Below, in pieces: positions 1 through 8,432 of a DNA stretch of 19,382 nucleotides. Origin of the DNA: Desulfuromonas sp. Its GTDB lineage: Bacteria; Desulfobacterota; Desulfuromonadia; Desulfuromonadales; SZUA-401. Made by a program: the position numbers and the translations under genes. Where the stretch lies: assembly GCA_002869605.1 (NCBI GenBank), contig PKUI01000051.1:1-19382 (forward strand). Reading direction: 5' to 3'. The notes beneath the pieces were generated by a model that searched no databases, was not told where the DNA came from, and saw only the letters and a program-made list of their open reading frames with translations. How positions within the stretch are numbered: position 1 is the first letter of the stretch; each line of letters opens with the position of its first letter.

Positions 1-1259
1 ATAAAGTACGCAAAACGGAAACGCACCTCGCGCCCCGGAGCGAGCCGGAAAAACTTCTTCGGCGGCTCCTCCATGAAGTCCTCCCGCTCGATGTACAGGG
101 TGCGGGAAAACGGAACCTTGCGGGTTCCCATCTCCGGAACCTTGGGGTGATTGGCCCCTTCGAATTCCTCGACCTGCCCCTCCGGATAGTTGGTGATCGT
201 CACCTTGAGCGGGTTGAGCACCGCCATGCGCCGGACCGCCACATCGTTAAGGTCGTCGCGAACGCACTCTTCCAGTACCTCCATGCCGATCAGGCTGTCA
301 CTTTTGCCGACCCCGATCCGCTCGCAGAACGTCCGGATCGACGCCGGGGTAAAACCACGCCGGCGCAGTCCCGAAATGGTCGGCATACGGGGATCGTCCC
401 AGCCGCTGACATGCCCCTCCTGCACCAGCTGCAGCAGCTTGCGTTTGCTCATCACCGTGTAGGTCAGGTTCAGGCGTGCAAACTCGTACTGATGCGGTCG
501 GCTCGGCAGAGTTATGTTCTCCACCACCCAGTCGTAGAGAGGACGGTGGTCTTCAAATTCCAGGGTACAGACCGAATGGGTGATCCCTTCGAGAGCGTCG
601 GAGGTCGGATGGGCAAAGTCGTACATCGGGTAGATACACCAGGTGTCGCCGGTCCGGTAATGGTTAACCTTCTGAATCCGGTAGAGCACAGGGTCACGCA
701 TGTTGAAATTGGGCGAGGCCATATCGATCTTGGCACGCAGGATATGCTCCCCTTCGGCATAGTCGCCGTTGCGCATCGCCCGAAACAGGGTCAGGTTCTC
801 TTCGACCGTGCGCGTACGGTAGGGACTGTCGGTCCCCGGCTCCGTCAAGGTTCCACGGTTGGCACGCACCTGCTCGGCATTCTGACTGTCGACGTAGGCG
901 AGTCCCTTCTCGATCAGCTCTTCAGCCGCCTGGTAAAGGCGCTCGTAATAGTCACTGGCGAAGTAACGGTGCTCTCCCCACTCGAAGCCGAGCCAGGCCA
1001 CATCCTTCTCGATCGACTCGACGTACTCGACACTCTCCTTCTCAGGGTTGGTATCGTCGAAACGCAAGTGACAACGCCCCCCGAACTCAGCGGCGAGACC
1101 GAAGTTGAGACAGATCGACTTGGCGTGGCCGATATGCAGGTAGCCGTTCGGCTCTGGCGGAAAGCGGGTAATGATCTCACCACTGACGTTCTCGGCATCG
1201 AGGTCGTCGCGAACAATATTGCGGATGAAATTGGCGGGTCTTACAGGTTCAGTGCTCAT
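1..1259 (-). CDS. glnS: Glutaminyl-tRNA synthetase, C-terminus cut by the window edge
   Basis: This class I aminoacyl-tRNA synthetase charges tRNA-Gln with glutamine in the cytoplasm. About 419 codons are visible; the family is usually about 550 residues, so the last part of the anticodon-binding beta-barrels is missing. Reading the minus strand from the ATG at 1259 gives an N-terminus [14 protein letters not shown], the class I signature HIGH at residues 42-45 in the context [15 protein letters not shown], and the second signature as VMSKRK near residue 270. The segments [10 protein letters not shown] and [11 protein letters not shown] are typical of GlnRS rather than GluRS. A purine-rich GAAGAGAGC stretch precedes the ATG. 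It is the last visible gene of the carD-ispD-ispF run, 19 bases after ispF, so it is probably co-transcribed. Identification is secure. Confidence 0.95.
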   Translation of the reverse strand, partial: MSTEPVRPANFIRNIVRDDLDAENVSGEIITRFPPEPNGYLHIGHAKSICLNFGLAAEFGGRCHLRFDDTNPEKESVEYVESIEKDVAWLGFEWGEHRYFASDYYERLYQAAEELIEKGLAYVDSQNAEQVRANRGTLTEPGTDSPYRTRTVEENLTLFRAMRNGDYAEGEHILRAKIDMASPNFNMRDPVLYRIQKVNHYRTGDTWCIYPMYDFAHPTSDALEGITHSVCTLEFEDHRPLYDWVVENITLPSRPHQYEFARLNLTYTVMSKRKLLQLVQEGHVSGWDDPRMPTISGLRRRGFTPASIRTFCERIGVGKSDSLIGMEVLEECVRDDLNDVAVRRMAVLNPLKVTITNYPEGQVEEFEGANHPKVPEMGTRKVPFSRTLYIEREDFMEEPPKKFFRLAPGREVRFRFAYF

Positions 1260-1278
1260 GGCTGCTCTCTTCGAGTTT

Positions 1279-1767
1279 CTATAAATTTTGACTGGCTACA
1301 GCCAGCAGGACCACTGCGTGGGCGGAAATCCCCTCGCCGCGGCCTTCGAATCCGAGGGTTTCGGTGGTGGTCGCCTTGATGTTCACCTGTCCGGTCGCAA
1401 TCCCGCAGCCGGCGGCAACCCTGTCGACCATCGCGGCGACATAAGGGGCCAGCTTGGGACGCTGGGCAATGACAGTGACATCACAGTTCGACACCACGTA
1501 ACCCTGTTCCCGCGCCAGCGCGACAACCTGCTGCAGAAGCTTGAAGCTGTCAATCCCCTTGTAGGCCGGATCGCTGTCGGGAAAATGCTTACCGATGTCT
1601 CCGGCACCTAGCGCCCCGAGAATGGCATCGCACAGGGCATGCAGCAGCACATCGGCATCGGAATGACCGAGCAGCCCCAATTCATAATCGATCTTGATGC
1701 CCCCCAGGATCAGCTCACGCTCCGGAACCAGGCGATGAACGTCGTAACCATGCCCGATACGCATCAT
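1279..1767 (-). CDS. ispF: 2-C-methyl-D-erythritol 2,4-cyclodiphosphate synthase
   Basis: IspF is the fifth enzyme of the MEP isoprenoid pathway. It cyclises CDP-ME 2-phosphate to MEcPP with loss of CMP and normally works as a zinc-dependent homotrimer. The 162-residue product has family-typical length. It carries the metal-binding N-terminal motif GHGYDVHRL, the conserved block [15 protein letters not shown] and the loop GKHFPDSDP, and ends with the family-like [12 protein letters not shown]. Two consecutive ATG codons are possible starts (1767 and 1764). The second gives the usual [11 protein letters not shown]-terminus and overlaps the ispD stop as ATGA, which indicates translational coupling. 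ispD and ispF are adjacent, or fused, in many bacteria, so the context agrees. Confidence 0.97.
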   Translation of the reverse strand: MMRIGHGYDVHRLVPERELILGGIKIDYELGLLGHSDADVLLHALCDAILGALGAGDIGKHFPDSDPAYKGIDSFKLLQQVVALAREQGYVVSNCDVTVIAQRPKLAPYVAAMVDRVAAGCGIATGQVNIKATTTETLGFEGRGEGISAHAVVLLAVASQNL

Positions 1768-2468
1768 GAAGACTCCCTCTCCCCGGCCGTTAACCAGGCT
1801 TCAGCCACCAGCAGGTCCTCCGGGGTGGTGATCTTGATGTTACGGTAAGAACCCCGCACCATGGCCACCGGGTACCCGCACCATTCGACCAGCATGGCGT
1901 CGTCGGTAGCCCGGAACCCATCCTGCTGCGCACGTTGATGAGCCTCGCGGATCAGTCCGAGACGAAAAGCCTGGGGCGTCTGGGCCAACCACAGCCGTTC
2001 GCGATTCGGGGTTCCCACCACCAGGCCAGCTTCCACCTCTTTGATGGTATCCTTGGCCGGTACTCCGACCAGGCAGGACCCCCTGGACTCGGTTTCGGCC
2101 ACCAGAGCATCAATCGCCTCACCATCCAACAACGGGCGGACCCCGTCATGAATCAGCACCAGGTCGTCGTCGGGGTAGTCGGCCAGGGCGGCAAGTCCGT
2201 TGCGAACCGAGTCCTGTCGTTCAACCCCGCCCGCGACGACAGCCGTCACCTTGTCGATCGCATAGCGCGCAATCACCTCGTCGCGGCAGTAAGGGATCTC
2301 TGCCTCGGGAGAAACGACCACGATACCTTGAATTCGGGAGTGTTGTGCAAAGAGGGCGAGGGTATGAGCCAGAATCGGCCGACCGGCGAGCTGCAGGTAT
2401 TGCTTGTTGAGCGACGACTCCATGCGTCGTCCCATACCTGCAGCAGGAATCAGTGCGTGTACGTTCAT
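1764..2468 (-). CDS. ispD: 2-C-methyl-D-erythritol 4-phosphate cytidylyltransferase
   Basis: IspD couples MEP with CTP to give CDP-ME, the third step of the MEP pathway. The start chosen is the ATG at 2468, giving 234 residues, because the nucleotide-binding motif PAAGMGRRM must lie at the extreme N-terminus (residues 8-16). The open frame continues upstream to 2543, but those 25 residues resemble no IspD sequence and lack a ribosome binding site. Other hallmarks are KQYLQLAGRPILAHTL, the HDGVRPLL loop (HDAARP in many homologues), LWLAQTPQAFR, TDDAMLVEW and NIKITTPEDL. The gene lies 81 bases downstream of carD and overlaps ispF by 4 bases. Only a weak GGGA-type Shine-Dalgarno is visible. Confidence 0.96.
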   Translation of the reverse strand: MNVHALIPAAGMGRRMESSLNKQYLQLAGRPILAHTLALFAQHSRIQGIVVVSPEAEIPYCRDEVIARYAIDKVTAVVAGGVERQDSVRNGLAALADYPDDDLVLIHDGVRPLLDGEAIDALVAETESRGSCLVGVPAKDTIKEVEAGLVVGTPNRERLWLAQTPQAFRLGLIREAHQRAQQDGFRATDDAMLVEWCGYPVAMVRGSYRNIKITTPEDLLVAEAWLTAGERESS

Positions 2469-2549
2469 GAATCCCAGAAGATCTGACCCGGGCCCACCCC
2501 ACAACAGGGCCGGACTCAAGCCGACAAGAGGAGCCGCATACAACGCGTG

Positions 2550-3041
2550 CTAGTGAAAGATCCCCTCAAGACGGGCGACAACCTTCTCTTCCTGGGCTCC
2601 CTCGACCATGGCCACTTCCTTGACCACCAGGCGACGGGCCTGCTCCAGGAACTTTTTCTCGCCGTACGAGAGCTCCTTGTCTTCCTTGATCTGGTACAGC
2701 TCACGTAAAACTTCGGCAACCTCGAACAGATCACCGGACTTGATCTTTTCGCTGTATTCGCGCTGGCGACGACTCCATGAAGCGATCTTGCCAAGATCGA
2801 CCCGCTCCTCGAGCAGCCCGTAGACGGATGAGATCTTTTTCTTGGAGATCGGGCTCCGCATCCCCACCATATCCGCATTGGACACCGGGACCATGATCTT
2901 CATGTCCCCGTCGACGATGCGCAAAATATAAAAGTCCTGGCTCGCCCCTCCCATCTCACGCGACTCGATCGCCTCGATCACGCCGACACCTTGGGTGGGA
3001 TAAACCGCCAGATCACCTACCTTGAAGCTAACTGCCTCCAT
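2550..3041 (-). CDS. carD: CarD-family (CdnL-like) RNA polymerase-binding regulator
   Basis: The product is 163 residues. The N-terminal half has the RNA polymerase-interacting domain typical of CarD/CdnL and the TRCF RID fold (FKVGDLAVYPTQGVGVIEAI, residues 6-25, then FYILRI and IMVPVSNA). The C-terminal half is all-helical and basic (WSRRQREYSEKIKSGD, ELSYGEKKFLEQARRLVVKE). Proteins of this family bind the RNA polymerase beta subunit and stabilise open complexes at growth-related promoters. The frame is open to 3164, but the ATG at 3041 follows a strong AGAAGGGGGG ribosome site and begins at the domain boundary. It is the first gene of the ispD-ispF-glnS operon and has its own near-consensus promoter. 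Whether it regulates that operon cannot be told from the sequence. Confidence 0.93.
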   Translation of the reverse strand: MEAVSFKVGDLAVYPTQGVGVIEAIESREMGGASQDFYILRIVDGDMKIMVPVSNADMVGMRSPISKKKISSVYGLLEERVDLGKIASWSRRQREYSEKIKSGDLFEVAEVLRELYQIKEDKELSYGEKKFLEQARRLVVKEVAMVEGAQEEKVVARLEGIFH

Positions 3042-3067
3042 TGAAGCCCCCCTTCTGGGAAGTAGGC

Positions 3068-3097
3068 AATATATCAATTTTTCAGCAAAAATGTCAA
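3068..3097 (-). promoter_or_regulatory. Sigma70-type promoter of carD-ispD-ispF-glnS
   Basis: On the minus strand a perfect TTGACA -35 box (3092-3097) is separated by 18 bases from a TATATT -10 box (3068-3073). Transcription would start near 3061, leaving a short leader of about 20 bases that contains the carD ribosome site. It is the best promoter match in the left part of the window. Confidence 0.75.
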
Positions 3098-3124
3098 GCT
3101 GGTCACCAGAGACCCAGGTTGCGT

Positions 3125-3152
3125 TTGCCCGCTGCAAGGCCTGTGCTATAGT
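3125..3152 (+). promoter_or_regulatory. Putative sigma70 promoter of the diheme cytochrome gene
   Basis: TTGCCC (3125-3130), a 16-base spacer and TATAGT (3147-3152) face the cytochrome gene. The region is shared back to back with the carD promoter, about 30 bases away. The -10 box is good (5 of 6) and the -35 moderate. Confidence 0.5.
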
Positions 3153-3191
3153 GACGATAAGCACTTGAACCCACCCTCGGGAGTATACACG

Positions 3192-3515
3192 ATGCTACTT
3201 CGACTTACCGTGATCGTCACTTCCATCACCCTGGGAGGCTGCGCCATGTTTCTGGCAGGCCAGGCCATTCCGCCTCCCGGAGGCTGCGACCAGTGCCACA
3301 AAACCTCGATCAGCAATAACTGGGAAGCCGGCATCGGCACCGTGGCGCTCCACGACGAGCTTGACCGCAACTACTGGCAACAGCCCGAGAGCATGCTCCC
3401 CGACCCCGAGTCGCCACTCGAACAGCAAAAGATCTCCGAACGACGCTGCTTCCGCTGCCACAAGGGGCCGGATGCCAGCCACAAGACCTACCGCGGTCGC
3501 TACCATCACCCGTAG
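3192..3515 (+). CDS. Small diheme c-type cytochrome lipoprotein
   Basis: The product is 107 residues from the ATG at 3192, which is preceded by a GGGAG ribosome site at 3179-3183; an upstream in-frame TTG at 3165 is less likely. The first 17 residues form a lipoprotein signal with the lipobox LGGC (Cys17), so the protein should be exported and anchored in a membrane by lipid. Two c-type heme sites are visible: CDQCH (residues 32-36) and CFRCH (86-90). Several other histidines (His54 and a C-terminal HH) could be distal ligands. This suggests a periplasmic or outer-membrane electron-transfer protein, as is common in metal-reducing deltaproteobacteria. The electron partner is unknown. The next gene, pyk, is 90 bases downstream and functionally unrelated. 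I do not recognise a named family. Confidence 0.85.
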   Translation: MLLRLTVIVTSITLGGCAMFLAGQAIPPPGGCDQCHKTSISNNWEAGIGTVALHDELDRNYWQQPESMLPDPESPLEQQKISERRCFRCHKGPDASHKTYRGRYHHP

Positions 3516-3605
3516 CCCCCACCGCCTACATCGCGCAACCAGCACCCACGTCGACAACGTAATGCGACGTCTCAGGGTTCATTACATCCAAAGGATTCCG
3601 ACACC

Positions 3606-5054
3606 ATGTTCCGTCACACCAAGATTGTTGCCACCCTCGGCCCAGCAAGCGACTCCGAGACACAACTCGAGCGCCTCATGGATGCCGGCGCCGATGTCTT
3701 TCGCCTCAACTTCTCCCACGGTGACCAGAAGGGCAAGGCCGAGCTGATCCGCCGTATCCGTGACGTCTCACGACGACGGCAACAGGCCGTGGCGATTCTC
3801 GGCGACCTTCAGGGGCCGAAAATTCGCGCCGGGGAAATGGAAAACGGAGGCGTACGGCTCGAAGAGGGGCAGGAGATCGTGATCACCACGCAGCTGACCA
3901 TCGGTACCGCCGTACGCTTTTCGACCACCTATCAGGCCCTGCCGAACGATGTTCGGACCGGTGACCGCATCCTGCTCGACGACGGGCTGCTGGAATTCAG
4001 CGTGATTGAGAGCTCCGACGAAGAGGTTCGCTGTCAGGTCATCATCGGCGGCGAACTACGCAGCCGCAAGGGAATTAACCTGCCGGGGGTCAAGGTCTCC
4101 ACCCCCGCGTTAACCAAAAAGGATCGTGACGATCTGGCCTTCTGCATGCGCGAAGGGGTCGATTACGTCGCCCTGTCGTTCGTACGCAGTGCCGCCGACG
4201 TGGTCGAACTGAAGGATCTGATCTACCAGGAGAGCTCTCAGATCAAGGTCATCTCCAAGATCGAGAAGCCGGAAGCCGTGGCAGCGTTTGACGAGATTCT
4301 CGCCGAATCTGACGGCGTGATGGTGGCGCGCGGCGATCTCGGCGTCGAGATCCAGCCGGAAAAGGTGCCGCTGATCCAGAAGAGCATCATCCGTAAATGC
4401 AATGCGGCGGGCAAGCCGGTGATCACTGCAACCCAGATGCTCGAAAGCATGATCAGCAACCCGCGCCCGACCCGCGCCGAAACATCGGACGTTGCCAACG
4501 CCATCCTTGACGGGACCGACGCCGTGATGCTCTCGGCGGAAACCGCCTCAGGTCGCTACCCGACCGAGGCCGTGCGACTGATGGTCAAAGTCGCCAAGGA
4601 CGTTGAAAGTGACCCGTCCCTCAAGGAAAAAGTCTTCCACCCGATTCCCGAAACCGGCGGCTATCGCAGGCTCCCTGAAGCGATCGGCCAGGCCGCCTGT
4701 CGGGTCGCCGAAGCGGTCGGCGCCCAGGCGATCCTCGCCTTCACCCAGACCGGCAGCACCGCAGCGCTAGTGGCAAAGTACCGTCCGGCCCTGCCGGTCT
4801 TTGCCGTCACCCCGACCCAGGCGGTGCGCCGTCGCATGACCCTCTACTCGGGAGTCCGTTCGCTCCGCGTCGACATCGAAGGGGATACCGAGGCACAGAT
4901 CCGCTCGGTCGAGGAAGCAGTTCTAAAAACCGGTGCGCTTAACCGGGGCGACGTGGTGGTTATCACCATGGGCAGCCCGGTCTCCGATCCCGGCACCACC
5001 AACCTGCTCAAGGTTCACCGCCTCGGTACCGGACCGTTCTTCGAGGTTCATTAG
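3606..5054 (+). CDS. pyk: Pyruvate kinase
   Basis: This enzyme transfers phosphate from phosphoenolpyruvate to ADP, giving pyruvate and ATP in the last step of glycolysis. The product is 482 residues, close to the usual bacterial length of about 475. Visible signatures are KIVATLGPAS at the N-terminus, the active-site block FRLNFSHG, the B domain after LGDLQGPKIRAGE, the pyruvate kinase signature around ISKIEKPEAV (catalytic Lys), the metal-binding VMVARGDLGVEI and ITATQMLESMI. The C-terminal allosteric domain follows (AQAILAFTQTGSTA, PVFAVTP). The start is the ATG at 3606, with AAGGA at 3591-3595. No terminator is evident after the stop. Confidence 0.97.
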   Translation: MFRHTKIVATLGPASDSETQLERLMDAGADVFRLNFSHGDQKGKAELIRRIRDVSRRRQQAVAILGDLQGPKIRAGEMENGGVRLEEGQEIVITTQLTIGTAVRFSTTYQALPNDVRTGDRILLDDGLLEFSVIESSDEEVRCQVIIGGELRSRKGINLPGVKVSTPALTKKDRDDLAFCMREGVDYVALSFVRSAADVVELKDLIYQESSQIKVISKIEKPEAVAAFDEILAESDGVMVARGDLGVEIQPEKVPLIQKSIIRKCNAAGKPVITATQMLESMISNPRPTRAETSDVANAILDGTDAVMLSAETASGRYPTEAVRLMVKVAKDVESDPSLKEKVFHPIPETGGYRRLPEAIGQAACRVAEAVGAQAILAFTQTGSTAALVAKYRPALPVFAVTPTQAVRRRMTLYSGVRSLRVDIEGDTEAQIRSVEEAVLKTGALNRGDVVVITMGSPVSDPGTTNLLKVHRLGTGPFFEVH

Positions 5055-5058
5055 GCGC

Positions 5059-5088
5059 TTGACCCACCAGCCGTTCTGACTCTATGCT
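5059..5088 (+). promoter_or_regulatory. Possible promoter of queC-folE2
   Basis: TTGACC (5059-5064), an 18-base spacer and TATGCT (5083-5088) lie between the pyk stop and queC. The -35 box is strong and the -10 box is weak (4 of 6). The short leader carries an AAAGGA ribosome site. No preQ1 riboswitch fold is apparent. Confidence 0.4.
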
Positions 5089-5118
5089 CACGCCACAGTA
5101 GCGCAAAGGACCGAACCC

Positions 5119-5802
5119 ATGAAAAAAGCCGTAGTACTCTACAGTGGCGGACTCGACTCAACCACCTGCATGGCCATCGCCCAGAACGAAGGTTTTACGC
5201 CGTATGCCCTGAGCTTTGCCTACGGGCAGCGCCATGCCGTGGAGCTGGAAAAGGCCAAGCAGTACGCGCCCCGTATCGGCGCCATTGACCACCTGGTGGT
5301 CGAGACCGACATGCGCCGCATCGGCGGCAGCGCCCTGACCGACAACCTCGAAGTCCCCAAGGGGCGCCAGGTTGATGAATCGATCCCGGTCACCTACGTC
5401 CCGGCACGCAACACCGTGTTCCTCTCCTACGCCCTCGGCTGGGCCGAGGTGCTCGGCAGCTTCGACATCTACATCGGTGTCAACGCCCTCGACTATTCCG
5501 GCTACCCCGATTGCCGCCCTGAATACATCGCCGCCTTCGAGGCGATGGCCAATCTCGCCACCAAGGCAGCGGTCGAAGGGGAGGGGCGTATCCGTATCCA
5601 CACCCCATTGATCGACCTGAGCAAGGCGGAGATCATCCGTCGCGGTGTGGCGCTGGGGGTCGATTACGGACTCACCCACTCCTGCTACGACCCTTCGCCC
5701 GAAGGGTTAGCCTGCGGGACCTGCGACAGCTGTCAACTGCGCCTCAAGGGATTTTCCGAAGCCGGCCTCAGCGACCCCGTCCCCTACCAGGAGAAAGCAT
5801 AG
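5119..5802 (+). CDS. queC: 7-cyano-7-deazaguanine (preQ0) synthase
   Basis: QueC converts 7-carboxy-7-deazaguanine to preQ0 using ATP and ammonia, on the way to queuosine in tRNA. The 227-residue protein begins [15 protein letters not shown], with the PP-loop ATP pyrophosphatase motif SGGLDS at residues 9-14. The central block [20 protein letters not shown] and [18 protein letters not shown] are family hallmarks. The C-terminal zinc site is complete, with cysteines 189, 199, 202 and 205 (HSCYDPS, CGTCDSC). It is followed after 2 bases by folE2, whose product feeds the same pathway. queD and queE are not in the window. Confidence 0.97.
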   Translation: MKKAVVLYSGGLDSTTCMAIAQNEGFTPYALSFAYGQRHAVELEKAKQYAPRIGAIDHLVVETDMRRIGGSALTDNLEVPKGRQVDESIPVTYVPARNTVFLSYALGWAEVLGSFDIYIGVNALDYSGYPDCRPEYIAAFEAMANLATKAAVEGEGRIRIHTPLIDLSKAEIIRRGVALGVDYGLTHSCYDPSPEGLACGTCDSCQLRLKGFSEAGLSDPVPYQEKA

Positions 5803-5804
5803 CC

Positions 5805-6605
5805 ATGAGCGGTATGCCCGACCTGCAGAGCTCCCCCGACACCCGCAACATCCCCATCGACAAAGTCGGGGTCAAGGATATCCGCTATCCGATCGTGGTC
5901 CTTGACAAGAACCGCGAGCGCCAGCACACCGTGGCACGTATTAACATGTACGTCGATCTCCCTGAGCACTTCAAGGGGACGCACATGAGCCGCTTCATCG
6001 AGATCCTCAACCAGTATCACGGCGAAATCAGCATCGAGCGGATTGATTCGCTGCTGCTCGACATGAAACGCCACCTCGAGGCGAGTCGCGCGCACCTCGA
6101 GCTCGAGTTCCCCTACTTCATCGAAAAACAGGCTCCGGCCTCCGGCGCCCGCAGCCTGATGGAGTACCAGTGCCACATGACCGGCATTCTCGGCGAGCAG
6201 GCCGACTTCATACTCGGCGTCACGGTCCCGGTCACCTCGCTCTGCCCCTGCTCGAAAGAGATCAGCACCCGCGGCGCACACAATCAGCGCAGCGCGGTGA
6301 ACGTCAAAATCCGTTACCGCGAGCATATCTGGCTCGAGGACCTGATCGAGTGGATCGAATCCTGCGCCAGCGCCCCGGTCTACTCGCTGCTCAAGCGCGA
6401 GGACGAGCGAGCCCTTACCGAGCAGGCCTACGACAACCCGATGTTCGTTGAGGATATCGTACGCGAGGTCACCGCCCGCCTGCGCGACGTCCCCGAGATC
6501 ACCTGGTTTCGCGTCGAATGCGAAAACTTCGAGTCGATCCACAACCACTCCGCTTATGCCCAGGTCGAGCACGGCTGCATCCCCAGCAAACCAGGTCGGC
6601 CCTAA
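5805..6605 (+). CDS. folE2: GTP cyclohydrolase FolE2 (type IB)
   Basis: The enzyme hydrolyses GTP to 7,8-dihydroneopterin triphosphate, the first step of both tetrahydrofolate and queuosine synthesis. Type IB enzymes can use metals other than zinc. The 266-residue length fits the family (often about 260-300). Key features are the N-terminal DTRNIPIDKVGVKDIRYP, the active-site loop PVTSLCPCSKEIS with Cys147 and Cys149, the partner sequence GAHNQRSAVNVKI, and the C-terminal VECENFESIHNHSAYA. A second ATG at 5814 is a possible start, but the first fits the 2-base spacing from the queC stop. No classical folE is visible in the window, but it could lie elsewhere. Confidence 0.95.
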   Translation: MSGMPDLQSSPDTRNIPIDKVGVKDIRYPIVVLDKNRERQHTVARINMYVDLPEHFKGTHMSRFIEILNQYHGEISIERIDSLLLDMKRHLEASRAHLELEFPYFIEKQAPASGARSLMEYQCHMTGILGEQADFILGVTVPVTSLCPCSKEISTRGAHNQRSAVNVKIRYREHIWLEDLIEWIESCASAPVYSLLKREDERALTEQAYDNPMFVEDIVREVTARLRDVPEITWFRVECENFESIHNHSAYAQVEHGCIPSKPGRP

Positions 6606-6621
6606 GGTCGGGAATAACCCC

Positions 6622-7263
6622 ATGGATCTGGCCAGCTGCGCCCTCGGCATCTTCGCCAAGGCCCCCCTCCCCGGACAGGTCAAGACCCGTCTCTGCCCGC
6701 CATTGACCCCGGAGCAGGCCTGCGAGTTTTACGCCCTCAGTCTCGATATGACCATCCACAACGCGTTGCAGGGGCCGTGGTCGACGACGCTTTTCTACAG
6801 CGGCGCTCCCGACTACTTCCGGGAACACTACCCCGGACTCCCTCTCCAGCCTCAGCAGGGCGACGACCTCGGCGCCCGCATGGAGCACGCCCTGTGCCGG
6901 CTGTTGGCCGATGGCGCGGAGGCCGCGGCGCTGATCGGCAGCGACAGCCCCGACCTCCCGCATCCGTTGCTACACGAAGCCTTTCAGGCCCTGTCGCTCC
7001 ATCCGGCCGTGGTCGCTCCGTCTTACGATGGGGGCTACGTACTGATCGGCGAACGCCAGCACCTCCCCGAGCTGTTCTGCGATATCCCGTGGAGCAGCCC
7101 CCAGGTGCTGCGCGCAACGCACGCACGAGCTCGTCATCACGCCATCCCCCTGCAGGAGCTGAACCCCTGGGAAGACGTCGACGACGAACCCGGTCTGCGC
7201 CGCCTGATCGAACGCTCTCCCGCATCCCCTTGCGCCCACCTCGCCCGTCAACTGCTCTCCTGA
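6622..7263 (+). CDS. DUF2064 / TIGR04282-type glycosyltransferase-like protein
   Basis: The 213-residue protein starts at the ATG at 6622, 16 bases after folE2; the frame is open far upstream but only inside folE2. The N-terminus IFAKAPLPGQVKTRLCPPL is the nucleotide-sugar-binding loop typical of the DUF2064 family, which is related to CofC/MobA-like nucleotidyltransferases. The acidic motif GSDSPDLP (metal binding) and PSYDGGYVLIG follow, then the usual WEDVDDEPGLRRL near the C-terminus. Members are often annotated as arsenosugar-biosynthesis glycosyltransferases, but that role rests on a few gene clusters and nothing nearby supports it here. The substrate is unknown. It is probably co-transcribed with queC and folE2. 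Confidence 0.85.
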   Translation: MDLASCALGIFAKAPLPGQVKTRLCPPLTPEQACEFYALSLDMTIHNALQGPWSTTLFYSGAPDYFREHYPGLPLQPQQGDDLGARMEHALCRLLADGAEAAALIGSDSPDLPHPLLHEAFQALSLHPAVVAPSYDGGYVLIGERQHLPELFCDIPWSSPQVLRATHARARHHAIPLQELNPWEDVDDEPGLRRLIERSPASPCAHLARQLLS

Positions 7264-7273
7264 CTCCTCCCGG

Positions 7274-7302
7274 TTGACTTGCCTGCGGGCATGCCTGATA
7301 AT
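7274..7302 (+). promoter_or_regulatory. Sigma70-type promoter of the tol-pal operon
   Basis: TTGACT (7274-7279), a 17-base spacer and GATAAT (7297-7302) sit just upstream of tolQ. Both boxes match 5 of 6 consensus bases with ideal spacing. The predicted start near 7309 leaves a leader of about 34 bases containing the CGGAGG ribosome site. Confidence 0.7.
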
Positions 7303-7342
7303 TTCGCTGCACAACTCACCGTCGTCTGACCGGAGGTTTACC

Positions 7343-8008
7343 TTGGAGCTTTTCTGGAACGCCAGCCTGGTGGTTAAACTGGTGCTGATGGTTTTGATCT
7401 ATTTCTCGGTGGTCTCGTGGGGGATCATCCTGCTCAAGTTCCTGGTGGTTCAGCGCGCCACGCGCGACACCCAGGGCTTTCTCTCCCTGTTCTGGGACAA
7501 GAAGCGCTTCGACGCAATCTATCAGGGGCTGAAAGAGTACGAATCCTCGCCGCTGACCACGCTGTTTCGTGAAGGCTACCAGGAGATACGCAAGGATCAG
7601 CGCGACCGCAGCGAGCATGAGCAGCGGCTCGAGTTCGAGGGGCGCAGCGAAGCTTTAACCCGTGTGCTGCGCCGCGCCACCACCCAGGAGACCCAACGCC
7701 TCGAAAAGTACCTCGCCTTTCTTGCCACCACCGGTTCAACGGCACCGTTTATCGGGCTGTTCGGCACCGTGTGGGGCATCATGGAGGCTTTCCACGGCAT
7801 CGGCCAGAGCGGCAGCGCTTCGCTGGCCGTGGTCGCGGCACCGATCTCCGAGGCGCTGGTCGCAACCGCAATCGGCCTGGTGGCGGCAATCCCAGCCGTT
7901 ATGGGCTACAACCACTTCGTCAACAAGACCCGCATCCTTATCAACGACATGGATAACTTCGCCCAGGAATTTCTCAACATTGCCGAGCGGATGTTGCGGA
8001 GGAGCTGA
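7343..8008 (+). CDS. tolQ: TolQ, proton-channel subunit of the Tol-Pal motor
   Basis: TolQ is an inner-membrane protein of the MotA/TolQ/ExbB family. With TolR it forms the proton-driven motor that energises TolA during outer-membrane constriction. The start chosen is TTG at 7343, six bases after a strong GGAGG (7332-7336); the upstream extension to 7274 lacks family similarity. This gives 221 residues. Three membrane segments are visible: about 8-35, about 124-150 (with PFIGLFGTVWGIMEAF, the conserved pore motif) and about 163-190 (SEALVATAIGLVAAIPAVM). The stop overlaps the tolR start by one base (TGATG), implying translational coupling. The following genes make TolQ far more likely than ExbB. 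Confidence 0.94.
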   Translation: MELFWNASLVVKLVLMVLIYFSVVSWGIILLKFLVVQRATRDTQGFLSLFWDKKRFDAIYQGLKEYESSPLTTLFREGYQEIRKDQRDRSEHEQRLEFEGRSEALTRVLRRATTQETQRLEKYLAFLATTGSTAPFIGLFGTVWGIMEAFHGIGQSGSASLAVVAAPISEALVATAIGLVAAIPAVMGYNHFVNKTRILINDMDNFAQEFLNIAERMLRRS

Positions 8009-8427
8009 TGGAAGTCGGACAACGCGACGGTGGAGGCCGCCAAACCCTCTCCCAGATCAACGTCACCCCGTTCGTCGACGTCATGCTGGTGCTGCTGGTA
8101 ATCTTCATGGTCGCCGCACCGATGATGCAGCCGGGGCTTGACGTCGACCTCCCCGAGGTCTCCGGCGCACCGGCCCTGTCGCAGGACAAGGAGCCGGTCA
8201 CCGTGTCGATCGACCGCAAGGGTCAGCTCGCAATCGACGGAATTCAGATCAAACAGCTCAACAAGCTGCCCGCTGTCCTCAAACAGGTGCTCGCAGAGCG
8301 CGAGGATGACCGGGTCTGGCTGGAAGCCGACCGTAGGGTCGATTACGGCAAGGTCGTCGAGGCGATGGCGGCCATCCGCAGCGCCGGAATCACCAAGGTC
8401 GGCATGGTCACCCGGGAACCCCGGTAG
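8008..8427 (+). CDS. tolR: TolR, ExbD/TolR-family motor subunit
   Basis: The product is 139 residues, the usual size. It has a short cytoplasmic N-terminus, a single membrane anchor at about 20-40 (FVDVMLVLLVIFMVAAPMM) and a periplasmic domain of about 95 residues. The essential proton-relay aspartate sits at residue 24 in NVTPFVDVMLVLL, as in other TolR/ExbD proteins. It partners TolQ and would link proton flow to TolA and peptidoglycan. The start overlaps the tolQ stop by one base. Expression probably depends on translation of tolQ. Confidence 0.95.
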   Translation: MEVGQRDGGGRQTLSQINVTPFVDVMLVLLVIFMVAAPMMQPGLDVDLPEVSGAPALSQDKEPVTVSIDRKGQLAIDGIQIKQLNKLPAVLKQVLAEREDDRVWLEADRRVDYGKVVEAMAAIRSAGITKVGMVTREPR

Positions 8428-8432
8428 AACGT

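Noticed and set aside
147..1379. Long plus-strand open frame opposite glnS
   Set aside because: It lies antisense to clear glnS motifs, runs past its start into ispF, and its translation has no recognisable domain; it is a shadow of G+C-rich coding DNA.
5055..5118. preQ1 riboswitch before queC
   Set aside because: The 64-base leader has no A-rich tail or pseudoknot pattern of preQ1 aptamers; only a promoter-like pair and a ribosome site are seen.
5784..6683. 299-codon minus-strand frame opposite folE2
   Set aside because: FolE2 is unmistakable on the plus strand with its own ribosome site and coupling to queC. The antisense frame is a codon-bias artefact.
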